A stretch of 64,000 nt of DNA from Procambarus clarkii (taxonomy: Eukaryota; Arthropoda; Malacostraca; Decapoda; Cambaridae): positions 18,260,796 through 18,324,795 of the forward strand of contig NC_091152.1 of assembly GCF_040958095.1 (NCBI RefSeq), in the 5' to 3' direction. Shown one piece after another: positions 21,397 to 32,034 of this stretch. The position numbers were made by a program, and so were the translations under genes. The notes below the pieces were generated by a model. The model saw only the letters and a list, made by a program, of their open reading frames with translations. It was not told the origin of the DNA and ran no database searches. Position 1 is the first letter of the stretch, and each line of letters opens with the position of its first letter.

Positions 21397-23668
21397 TTTG
21401 TAATTACCTAAGTGTAATTACGTAAGTGTAGTTACAGGATGAGAGCTATGCTCGTGGTGTCCCGTCTTCCCAGCACTCTTTGTCATATAACGCTTTGAAA
21501 CTACTGACGGTCTTGGCCTCCACCACCTTCTCACCTAACTTGTTCCAACCGTCTACCACTCTGTTTGCGAAAGTGAATTTTCTTATATTTCTTCGGCATC
21601 TTTGTTAATTTAGTTTAAATCTATGACCTCTTGTTCTTCGAAGTTCCAGGTCTCAGGAAATCTTCCGTGAGAGGTGATCATATCGCCTCTTTTTCTTCTG
21701 TCTTCTAGTTTTGGCATATTTAATGCCTCTAACCTCTCTTTGTAGCTCTTGCCCTTTAGTTCTGAGAGCCACTTAGTAGCATGTCTTTGCACCTTTTCCA
21801 GTTTGTTGATGTGCTTCTTAAGATACGGGCACCACACAACCACTGCATATTCTAGCTTTGGCCTAACAAAAGTTGTGAACAATTTCTTTAGTCTATTGCC
21901 ATCCATGTATCTAAATGCAATTCTGAAGTTAGAAAGCGTGGCATAGGCTCCTCGCACAATATTCTTTATGTGGTCCTCAGATGATAGTTTTCTATCTAGA
22001 ACCACCCCTAGATCTCTTTCTTTATCAGAATTCTTTAAAGATTTCTCACATAATTTATAGGTTGTGTGGGGTCTATGTTCTCCTATTCCACATTCCATAA
22101 CATGGCATTTATTCCCATTAAATTCCATTTGCCAAGTGGTCCTCCATATACTTATTTTGTCCAGGTCTTCTTGAAGGGCATGACAATCATTTAAGTTTCT
22201 TATCCTTCCTATTATCATGTTAGAAGCTTACCTGTCACCCCCTCCAATATTTTCCAGTTTCCAGAACAACCTCTTGTGTGGAACTCTGTCAAAAGCCTTT
22301 TTTAGGTCCAGATAGATGCAGTCAACCCAGCCATCTCTTTCCTGTAAAATCTCTGTGGCTCGATCATAGAAACTGAGTAAATTCGATACACAGGATCTTC
22401 CAGATCGAAAACCATACTGTCTGTCTGATATTATATCATTTCTCTCCAGGTGTTCTACCCATTTAATTTTTATTATTTTTTCCAATATTTTCACTATTAC
22501 ACTTGTCAATGATACAGGTCTATAATTGATGGGGTCTTCCCTGCTGCCACTTTTGTAGATTGGAACTATGTTAGCCTTTTTCCACACATCTGCTACAACT
22601 CCTATACTCAGGGATGCCTGAAAGATCAGGTGAAGTGGAATGCTGAGCTCAGATGCACATTCTTTCAGAACCCATGGTGAAACTCCATCTGGGCCAACTG
22701 CTTTGTTCTTACTTAGCTGCAAGAGCATTTGTTTCACTTCGTCTCAAGACACCTCTATGTGCTCTATGCTGTTCTCTGAAATTCTTATTGTCTGGTTCTC
22801 TGAAGATCTCATTTTGTACAAACACACTTTGGAACTTTTCATTTAATGTTTCATACATTTCTTTTTTATTTTCCGTGTATCTGTCCCCCATTTTCTACCT
22901 CTGAATATTATCCTTTACCTGCAGCCTGCTTTTAATGAATTTATAGAAAAGGCCGGGATCTGATTTACATTTGTCTGCTATACCGTTCTCAAAGTCCCTC
23001 TATGCCTCTTTCCTTACCGACGTGTAGTTGTTTCTTGCATCTTTGTATCGTTGGTATGTTTGGGGATTTGGCCTCTTTCTATAATGATTCCATGCATGTC
23101 TTGATATCTGGCCCTCTCACAATTTCTGTTGAACCAACCCTGTTTCCTAGGTCTACATGTCTGTTTTGGAATGTTTGTGTGCCTTCATCGTATATTGTGC
23201 AAAATTTGGCATACATCTCATTTACTTCCTTGCCTAGCAACAAGTCTGTCTAGCATCAATTATAACCATGAAAATTTTTTTTTAGTTCCCCATAGCGTCT
23301 TCTCTTGAAATTGAGTTTTAACAACCGTTCCAATGTCCCTATTCTCTACTAGATTATATCGCATAGCGTATTTAATGGTCAAGAGAACGTGATCACTCTT
23401 TCCCAAGGGAGGAAAGTACTAGATGTCAAATACCTCTTCTTCTTTCCTGGTGAATACTAGGTCCAGTACTGACAACATCCCCTTCCCTCATTCTTGTGGC
23501 CTGCTTGATGTGTTGATACATAAATGTGTCCAAGATGAGGTTTAAAAATCTGCCTGTCCAAATGTCCTCTGTTCTTGCCTCGTATGCCTCCCAGTCTATT
23601 GCCTTAAAGTTGAAGTCCCCCAGTACCAACAATTGGGATTTATCTTTGTCAGGTCTTACCATAATCTC
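21397..23668 (-). mobile_element. LINE family B: endonuclease, RT and C-terminus, broken
   Basis: Read leftward from 23668. An endonuclease segment with LLVLGDFNFKAIDWE lies near 23640. After a decayed stretch comes a reverse transcriptase with SKNKAVGPDGVSPWVLKE (about 22710), NYRPVSLTS (about 22520), QYGFRSGRSC (about 22410) and the first catalytic-aspartate motif YLDLKKAFDRVPH (about 22300). The stretch holding the F-A-D-D motif is deleted between about 22228 and 22215. The C-terminus follows (RPKLEYAVVVWCPYLKKHIN, about 21860). The 3' tail repeats GTAATTACCTAAGTGTA (21400-21436). This looks like a CR1-like element, 5'-truncated, with several stops and frame changes. Confidence 0.85.
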
Positions 23669-23669
23669 T

Positions 23670-25536
23670 CTCTATGACCATTATGAGACCCTCTCGTTTG
23701 TCATCCAGTTCTTCCTTTGTCCACTCATGCCATACAATGCACTCACGCTGGCCTGCTGCACGCTTTCCAGGTGGTGGTAAATACCTTGGAGTGCTTGTGA
23801 CAAAAGCATCCTTGAAAGCGAGCCTGGGTGTGGGAGCATGGTGCAATACCAGGTTCAGATTGGGCCTCTGTGTACCAGGTATTGCTTTGCCAAACTTCTC
23901 TAGTAACTGTGTCGCTACAGTAAAACTGAATGCACAGAAATTGCGTTTACCACCTGTTTTGACAAGATACATATTGTAACTGTTCAGCATTGTTACGTCA
24001 ACAAGGTGAAGAAACATTTTCTTGGTCCACTTCACTGTTTTCCATACACACTCCACTGCCCCCACCATCATATCACATTTATCCACCAAATGCATGTTGA
24101 TGTTATATTCCAAGACACAATCTGGCTTATAGATTATTTGTTTTATTGTTCTGTTCACCTTGCCACTGTCCAACATTGTACCATCATGAATGGTGGTCAA
24201 CATGTTCACTTCACGCCTGTCTTTCTACCATACTGAAAGCATTGCACCGGTTTTTCTTAGCTCGTAATTATCAACCTGCATAGCAGTGTGAAATACTGGA
24301 ATTTCCCTTCGTTTTGCCTTCACTGTGCCACACACTCCAGTTCTATTATCAATCAAGAATCTAGTTAGCAAGGGACTGGTATAATAGTTATGTGTATAAT
24401 ATGTGGCCTTTGTTCAGATATGGTACAAGCAGTGACTTCACCATACTATCAGAGAAGCCATGTTGGGCATTAGCAGGAATGTCTACATTTGTACCCGTAT
24501 ACATTATCATGTGTAACACCATTCCTGTTTCACAGTCAGAGTACAAAGAATTTCAATCCAAATCGGTGGCGTTTGAAGGGAATATACTGCTTGAAGGCAA
24601 GATGTCCTTTGAAAAGCACAAGGGATTTATCAATCACCAGCTTCTGAGCTGATACGTAGAAATGCCTGTAATTTCCAATAAGTTCATTAAGGACGTACCT
24701 TACCTTCCAAAGTCTATGATCATCATTCCGGTCTTCATCATTTGCAAAGTGAAGACACCTGAGGATTATGGAAAATCGATCTCGAGACATATTTGCCGAA
24801 CATCGGTGTTGGAACAGTATGGTCTGTGCTCCAATAATGGTCAAGTACGTGTTTGTTTTGTACGTGCACAATGTTTCATCAACATACACAGTGCCAAATA
24901 CACATACATTTCACCTATAGTCGTATCTTTCCATCTCTGTAAACATGACAAATCGGATAACTGTTCCTCATCAATTAGATCAGCCGCATATTTGTTCATT
25001 TCCTGAACAATATATTCCATGAGTGACTCATCAAAATATGCGGTAAAGTAGTCCATTTCACACATATCGGGACCTGTATCGGGGAAAAGGTCTGTAATCC
25101 CAACATCTGTATTATCAAAGACAGGAATTTGTGGAACAAAATCTGTCCCATCACTCCACACAAAAACACCTTATGTCTTTCGAGAGGCAATAGCAGCACC
25201 ACGGTGAGGAAACCGTGGACCAGGAGCTGAAGCAGGTCTAACAACAGTAGGGGCGGGCAGGGCCGGTGATGGAAAATTACTGGAAAATTCACCGTCAGTC
25301 GTATCCACATCAGAGGGCTGTGTGTAGTCATGATCAATGTCGGAGTCTTCAATATCAGAATCCTCACCATCCGGGAACAAATTCTTATTAATTTCATCCT
25401 CAGTCAGAGGTTGCGAAGAACGCCTCGTTGAGCGGGGTTGGTCGTTGGAACTTGATGCGCTCGCCAAGGTGTCTGCCGGGTAACTGAGGTCTGTACACAA
25501 TGGCAGCCTACACTGGATTTTTTTCCCAGGTGGCAT
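23670..25536 (-). pseudogene. piggyBac transposase, broken
   Basis: The start is MPPGKKIQCR at 25536. An acidic N-terminal region (NLFPDGEDSDIEDSDIDHDY) is followed, after an in-frame stop near 25172, by MDYFTAYFDESLMEYIVQEM of the piggyBac N-terminal domain. A frame change lies near 24850-24890. The next part has SRDRFSIILRCLHFANDE, the first catalytic-aspartate region VIDKSLVLFKGHLAFKQYIP and RHRFGLK. Further on, the expected Asp-Asn-Tyr-Tyr motif reads THNYYTSPLL near 24385, so a catalytic aspartate appears to be histidine. The last part includes VTMLNSYNMYLV (about 23990). Motif order and the TTAA-flanked ends support the family. It cannot make an active enzyme. Confidence 0.9.
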
Positions 25537-25784
25537 TTGTTTATGGTCGGGTGCGGCTCGCCGATGACTACCCCTATCCCATGCATGGCGTTTAAATTAT
25601 AGCGCTAGTCACGTAAACAGCTATTGATGTATTGTGCGGTCTAAGGGTTAAACTGGTTTTTCATATTTCACACTTATATTTTGAACATGTTTTCCAATTG
25701 TTTAATCAATTGTCTTGATTGAACAAAACAATCATTGTTTTGATTAAACCAAATTACATTCACAAGGTACCACATGTGAATGTA

Positions 25785-26964
25785 CAGTGGAACCTCGTGT
25801 GATGAGCGCCTCAATTTACGAGTATTTTGAATAACGAGCGCGCCGATCACCGACAATTTGTCTCGATTGGCAAGCGCTCGTTTGATTAACGAGAAAACCA
25901 CATGGTGTGTTTCTGCTGCTTCTCGCACATTCTCGAACGCCTCTGACGATGCAATATTTTTTTTTTTTTTTTTTATTATAAAGATGCTAATGATGCTGGG
26001 ATGTAAAGGGGTGACTGCTGTGATGTTGCAAAGCATTGACTTACTTTTGTAGAATAAAAGAAAAAATGAAAATTTTGAAAAACAGAACAAATGTCAAAGT
26101 CCGTTCGGTGTTTGTCAGGTAGGCTACTCCATATTTCTTTAAAAAAAATAAAAAATAAAAAAAAATTGAAAAACAGAACAAATGTCGAAAAGATTCGTTC
26201 AGTGTTTGTCAGGTAAGCTGCTCCATATTTCTTAAAAAAAAAAAATAAAAACATTTGAAAAACAGAACAAATGTCAATAAAGGTTCGTTTGGTGTTTGTC
26301 AGTTAGGCTGCTCCATGTTTCTTTAAAAAAAATAAAATAAAAAAAATTGAAAAAACTTGAGAAACGGACAAATGCCATAAAGGTTCGTTCAGTGTTTGTC
26401 GGGTAGGCTGCTCCATTATTAATAAATAAATGTAAAATACAAAATAAATTGAACACATTTGAAACAAAGAAAGATTGTCATTGTGGAGCATCCTACCCGA
26501 CAAACACTGAATGAACCTTTATGGCATTTGTTCGTTTTTTCAAATTTTTTTTTTTTTTAAAGAAACATGGATCAGCCTACCTGACAAACACCAAACGAAC
26601 CTTTTTGACACTTGTTGTGTTTTTCAATTTTTTTATTTTACATTTTTGGTTTGTTTTTAAAACATGGAGCAGCCTACCTGACAAACACTGAACGAACCTT
26701 TTACTATAAAAAAATGAAAAAAAACAAAAACAAAATTGAACAAATTTGAAGAAAGAAAAATGTCATAAAGGTTTGTTCAGTGTATGTAAGATAGGCTGCT
26801 TCATTATTTAAAACATCAAATATCACATTGATGTTTTTCAGTGATAGAGCAGATTAATTTGATTTCCATTATTTTAAATGGGGAAATTCATTTTGAAAGA
26901 CGAGCGTTTCACATAACGGGCTCGGTGCCGGAATGGATTAAATTCATTATTTGAGGTTCGACTG
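25785..26964. mobile_element. Tigger/pogo-like TIR element with internal array
   Basis: TA dinucleotides at 25783-25784 and 26965-26966 flank the ends CAGTGGAACCTCG and GAGGTTCGACTG. The word CAGTGGxxCCTCG and the following open-strand words (ACGAG, GATTAACGAG) are typical of Tigger-like TIRs. No transposase is present. The centre is a tandem array in both orientations (see the next entry). It lies in a host intron. Confidence 0.8.
26040..26800. repeat. two-direction tandem array with TTTGTCAGGTAGGCTGCTCC units
   Basis: Four units read forward (near 26100, 26205, 26295, 26395), at least three read in reverse (near 26490, 26570, 26670), and one reads forward again near 26780. They are separated by A- or T-rich spacers. 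The flip near 26460 makes a large hairpin possible. Confidence 0.8.
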
Positions 26965-26966
26965 TA

Positions 26967-27664
26967 TTTACATTTACTAAACAGAATGTAGTTGGAATAG
27001 TCTTTATCAATATTAAGAACTTGTTTATATGTTTTTATATAGGATCATTCTCCCAATGTAAGTACACATGAGCAGGAAAGGCTGCTGAACTGGCATGAGT
27101 TTTGAAAACTGGCTTTTTCTAGCACAACAATTAGTTCACACATTTCTTACTAAAGATTCATTACATGGGTCCCTTCATTACAATGGAGCCTATGACAATG
27201 AATGTCAATGAAAGTGGAAGTGCTAAGGCCGAATGATATGAGAACACCATTCTCCGTGAGAAGCAGATCAACAAAAGCAAAAGGACTGCAAGCACAGAAC
27301 TCGTGACAAATGAAGGAGACAGAGAGATGGAAGGAGTGCCAAGCAACCTCGTACTATTCCCATGACGAAAGCTACAGGCAAGACATTTAATCGGCAACCT
27401 GCAGACCATACAAAGTGCAATACTTACCCATCGGTGAATACTGGGGAGTGAGATCTGGCTCATTATTCCTCACCTCCTCCATTATCTTACTTTTTTAGTT
27501 AGCATTGTTTAGATATTCATGTATAGTAATAAATACTACATGCATCTTAATTCATTCCCACTGAACCTACAGAGTGCAGAATGATAGTGGTAGATTTATT
27601 GTAAATAAAATTATAAGACATGAGTGAATTTTGAACGTTCATCTTTTTATTTTCTCTTAAACAG
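26967..27664. other. intron sequence, no feature seen
   Basis: No repeat or coding signal recognised. A pyrimidine-rich TTTTATTTTCTCTTAAACAG precedes the next exon. Confidence 0.4.
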
Positions 27665-27696
27665 GCAGCAGAGAGAAGAGGGCTGGAAAGTACTGA
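27665..27696 (+). CDS. host gene micro-exon (32 nt)
   Basis: It is flanked by a strong acceptor (TTTCTCTTAAACAG) and a perfect GTAAGT donor. It enters in phase 0 and reads AAERRGLEST, leaving two bases (GA). The large exon at 37938 begins with one base that completes GAG (Glu). The phase fits on both sides. Being so short, it could be a chance match, but the paired consensus sites and phase make it likely. Confidence 0.55.
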
Positions 27697-28013
27697 GTAA
27701 GTATTATAGACTTGCTTCTCTTGAATGAAGAAAAGTCCAATGAATTACTATACTGTAGTAAATAATTTCCAATACTCTAAATATTAATGATAGGCAGATG
27801 GTTTTTTTATGTATATTATAGCCAAAATTGTTTTGACAACTTGTCATTAATTTATAATAATTCAAACTTGATTTTTATCCAACAAAGTATGTGGAAGAAA
27901 CTACAGTAAAAGATGTTAAAGACGTTTGTGAAAGTGTGATAAATGTTCATGTGGTCAAAAGTATAGTAATTATGGAGGAGTGTAATCACCTAGTTATTGA
28001 GTCTGGGTTTTTG

Positions 28014-28650
28014 TGTGTAATTACCTAAGTGCAGTTACAGGACGAGAGCTATGCTCGTGGTGTCTCGTCTTCCTAGTACTCTGTTGTATAACGCTTTGAA
28101 AATACTGACGGTTTTGACATCCATCACCTTCTCACTTAATTTATTCCAACCGTCTACCACTGATTGCAAAAGAAAACTTAATAATATTTTTCACCACCTT
28201 TGTTTCCTTGGCTTGAATCTATGACCTCTTGTTTTTGAGGTTGGTGGTTTCAGGAATCCTGCTTTGTCAATTTGGTCGTTATCCCATTATTATTTTGCAA
28301 GTGATGATGATATCGCCTCTTTTTTTTTCTTTTTCTTCAATCTTCTGGCTTTGGCATATTTAACGCCTCTAGCCTTGTGTCAAAACTCTTGTTTTTCAGT
28401 TCCTGAAGTTGTTTTGTAGCATGCCTTTGAACCTTTTCCAGTGTATTGATATGCTGCTTCAGATTTGGACACCATACAACTGCTGCATATAACAATTTTG
28501 GTCTCACAAAAGTCAAGTGCAGTTTCTTTAGCATTAAACCATCCATGTAATTAAATGCAATTCTAAAGTTGGAAAGCACAGCATATGCTCCTCGAGTGTA
28601 ATTACCTAAGTGTAGTTACAATATGAGAACTACCCTTAATGGTGTCCCGT
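28014..28650 (-). mobile_element. LINE family B 3' end fragment plus extra tail copy
   Basis: It encodes RPKLLYAAVVWCPNLKQHIN-type C-terminus (28337-28579) and the GTAATTACCTAAGTGCAGTT tail at 28018. A second short copy of the tail (28597-28650) abuts it. Confidence 0.85.
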
Positions 28651-28739
28651 ATAATTACCTAAGTTTAGTTACAGGACTAGAGCTATGCTCATGGTGTCCC
28701 ATCTTTCCCAGCACTCTGCCATACAACTCTTTGAAACTA
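28651..28739 (-). mobile_element. LINE family B 3' tail, split by a TIR element
   Basis: The tail reading runs to CTTTGAAACTA at 28739 and resumes at 30053 (TACTGATGGTTTTGGCCTCC, to about 30100). The two halves flank the element at 28740-30052. Confidence 0.8.
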
Positions 28740-30052
28740 ATGTATAAACCCACTAATCCGGACTCTATAGGATGGACCCCCAGCCGGATTATCACGTTTT
28801 CTGGATTAACGTACTTTTTCACCGCAGAAGTCCAAAAGTGATCATTTCCAACTATTCTTATACCACAAACAACATAATTTGAATTGCCTTGCCACAAATA
28901 ATTATAAAATATTCAATTAGAAACCTCAACTTGCCTTGTTGTAGTTCGTCTTCTTGATTGATGCCACACATTTTGAAGTTAAGAATTTGTGACAATTTGC
29001 GTAACCTATTCTAACACAACACTAAAATTAACACTTAAAATTGCTGTACAGTTCATGGGGTAAAGTTAGTTTTGACTGCCAGCTGCTGAAGCCTCACTGG
29101 TTGAAGGCACCTTGCTTGCCTGTGGTGCCTCACTGGTTGAAGGCGCTTGGCTTGCCTGTGATGCCTCACTTGTAGAAGGCGCTTGGCTTGCCTGTGATGC
29201 CTCACTGGTTGAAGGCGCTTGGCTTACCTGTAATGCCTCACTTGTTGAAGGCGCTTGGCTTGCCTGTGATGCCTCACTTGTTGAAGGCGCTGGGTTTGAG
29301 CAAAACCTCTTAACGCCTCTAGAACGAGTGATGCTGCTACCAGACAGTCTTGGCCAAAAATGTTCAAAGTTACTATGAAAACAAAAAAAGTTATTTAAAT
29401 AAAATATTTCACTAATGGCGCAGCACTGTGGTATAACGTGAGGGACGGGAGCACATGGGCTGTTTGGCTTGACCAGGCCTGGACGGGTCCACTTGGGCCA
29501 GGCAGGCACGTTACGTAGGCCACCAGGCGAGAAAAAACTCGCAATATTTTTGGAGCAAACTTCAGCCTGTGCAAGTTGTTTTTGGGAAATTTGTATATTT
29601 ATTATATAATTATTTCTTTTGTTTTTGACTGTGATGAATTGTTCTGAAATTAATGATAATTCCTGTAGTGTATAGAGCCCTTCACATCCCCCTTATTCCC
29701 CAAGTTATCCCCCAGGCAGTCCCTCCCAATGCTCCCCTCTCTCCTGACACCACCTACCCCCCCCACCCCCCTCCTACAACACGCGCCTAGAGCCACAGCC
29801 ACAGGATTAATTCGATACGGCCCGACGCCTGGCTTTCTGATCCGGACTATTCGCCGCTTGTCCGGCTTACTGTCCGGATTGGGTAACAGCAGCATGTTAA
29901 CCGGCTCAGATTTCTTATCCGGCCAAACATCGGTTAGTCCAGCTTCCATGGACATATTGGCCGGATGGGGAGATAACTTTATCCAGCCATGATTTTGGCC
30001 GGATTAGGGCGTTTTCCGGATAGGCGGATTCTGGATTAGTGGGTGTCTACAG
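28740..30052. mobile_element. TA-flanked TIR element (Tigger-like, non-autonomous)
   Basis: Ends carry the inverted word ACCCACTAATCCGGA / GGATTAGTGGGTGTCTAC. The flanking TA is at 28738-28739 and 30053-30054, and the LINE reading is restored across it. Inside, on the minus strand, a stretch (29066-29400) encodes repeated APSTSEASQ, perhaps the decayed tail of a transposase. Many CCGGAT words lie near both ends. A related fragment is at 56226-56455 in the opposite orientation. Confidence 0.75.
29085..29290. repeat. 36-bp tandem repeat inside the TIR element
   Basis: About six copies of a unit containing GCCTCACTTGTTGAAGGCGC and TTGGCTTGCCTGTGAT. On the minus strand it encodes PSTSEASQASQA. 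Confidence 0.9.
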
Positions 30053-30164
30053 TACTGATGGTTTTGGCCTCCACCACCTTCTCACCTCTTCTAGTGTTCA
30101 CACTAGAAAGATTGATTAACATCCCATCACCCACAAATGTTTGAAGGAGGTGAAGAGAATGAAG

Positions 30165-30992
30165 TAAGGATATATAACCATTACATGCGACACAATCAGG
30201 AAGAGCATTGACAAACTAAAAGATTCAAAAGCCCCAGGTGTGTATCGATTTCAATCCAAAGTCATAAAGGAATTGGCAAATGCACTAAGCATACCACTGA
30301 AACTCCTTTTCAAAAAATCCCTGGACCAAGGGATAGTTCCCCTGAATTGGAAATATGCAACTGTTGCCCCCATTTCCAAGAACGGCAGAAAGAGCTCGGC
30401 ACAAAACTACCGTCTGATCTGCTTGACATCGCACATCTGCATGCTCGTGGAGAGAATCCTAAGGGAGGGAATCGTACAACATCTCGGAGAACAATCTTGT
30501 AAAATCAATGCAACATGGGTTTGTTAAAAATAGATCCTGCCTCAATAACCTGCTTATATTTCTGGAAACAATAACCAGCTATTCAGACAAAGGACTTCTG
30601 GTAGATGTAGCTTACATGGACTTAGCTGAAGCTTTTGACAAGGTACCACATGAGACCGTCAAGGAAATTACAGGCACATGAAATAAATGGGAGAATACTG
30701 GAATGGATAAAACAATGGTTAAAAACATAGAAAAGAAAGGGTCAAGTAAATGGGAATGAATCTGACTGGGAAAATGTGCTAAGTGGGGTCCCACAGGGGT
30801 CCATTTTGGGGCCAACTTCTTTTGTTATATACATCAATGACATAGATGAGAATATTACAATCGACATCATCAGATTTGCAGATGACACTTAGATCTATGG
30901 TAAAGTGGGAAGTGAAAGTGATATCAAGACCTTACAAAGAGATCTGCATGAACTTCACAAATGGTCAGATGACTGGCAAATGCTCTTTTAAC
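30165..30992 (+). mobile_element. LINE reverse transcriptase fragment (family F)
   Basis: Motifs in order are KLKDSKAPG, VIKELANALSIPLKLLFKKS, NYRLICLTSHI, QHGFVKNRSC, the aspartate motif VAYMDLAEAFDKVPHE and GVPQG-type sequence (30786-30800), then IRFADDT followed by an in-frame stop. Frame changes lie near 30510 and 30650. Both ends of the element are missing. Confidence 0.85.
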
Positions 30993-31409
30993 ATGTTGCC
31001 ACATTTTGTGGCTTTTCTGGGTCTTTCTCAACTTTGTTTGCTGCTCTTTCTGTAAAATCTGCTTACTAGGTTGATAAGTGTTTTCTTCTTCCATGGTGTT
31101 TTGATTTGTGGTTGGTCCTAATGTTGGTCAAACCCCATTTTCTGAGAGGGCTCCCAATGGTGGCTCCCCAAGCTACCTTCCTTGTGGGTCTCCTCGGTGG
31201 CTCCCTGTTCTCTATATGTTGACTCATCTTATACACTAGAAAATACTGCATTTCTGGTAGCTTCATAAAAGTTGAATAAACAGGAATGTAGTTTCAATGC
31301 TTATTCATACTCATTATTTAGTTTAATGTACAGTAGTATAATTGCTGACAGCGGCATATAATGATTCATATTGTACTTAAGTTAGCATAATTTTGTAATA
31401 ATATGGTAT
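30993..31409. other. intron sequence, unassigned
   Basis: A GGCTCCC-rich stretch near 31145-31205 may be an old DIRS end. Nothing else is recognised. Confidence 0.3.
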
Positions 31410-32034
31410 ATTGTAATTATCTGTGGAGAGCTCCTTCGGCTCCCCGGAGCTGTATTAGGCTGATGTGTATATACTAGACCGTGGCAACAGTCAATTGATG
31501 GAGTTCTAAGTCTACCGAGAACCACGAGCCAGAACCTTGCCCCCTCATAGAGGCATGAGGAACAATGGCCTATACACTTCCCCATGTGGTTGGAAGCAAT
31601 CTATATCTGCCATCTACCAGGTCAGGCACAGAGAAAGGTAGGAATCCCCAAATAAACTACAGCTGGTTAAAAATTGCAAACCGAAAACCGAACGAGCAAA
31701 CAACTCCCAATCAGAAAACAAGCATGACATCTCCACAGCCGCCGCACTGCTATCTGCGCAACTCCCCCCTCCCTGGGAGGGGAAAGGGGGAGCCCCAGAC
31801 CCCCCTGTGCCAGCTATCCAACCTCAGTTCTGAGGCTGTTGTGTTGGGTGTGGTGGTCGATCAACTCTGGCTCCAATCCTTGAGCAGTGCTGTGCCTTGT
31901 GGTGTTGTGCTGTGGTGTGGTGGTGTGTGAGCCAGTAGTAATTCCAGAAGTACTGGGGCTGTGTGCCCTTAGGGTCACCTTCCCTAGGTGCCCTGTAAGT
32001 ACTGCCCTTGCAGTTTAGAGCTATCTTCCTTAAC

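Larger units (their letters stand above)
19097..25647 (-). mobile_element. piggyBac transposon, dead, carrying nested insertions
   Basis: TTAA at 19093-19096 and 25648-25651 flank matching ends: CCCTTAGACCG at the left and CGGTCTAAGGG at the right. The transposase gene occupies 23670-25536 on the minus strand. Between 19.6 and 23.67 kb the element is interrupted by a DIRS fragment and a LINE. It lies in the first visible intron of the host gene. Without the inserts it would be about 2.5 kb, the normal size of a piggyBac element. Confidence 0.85.

Noticed and set aside
25676-26503. Phe-rich ORFs on the minus strand
   Set aside because: They are read from A-rich spacers of the tandem array in the Tigger-like element.
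29066-29509. Ser/Ala-repeat ORF as a host secreted protein
   Set aside because: It is bounded on both sides by a TIR element that splits a LINE, so it belongs to the transposon.
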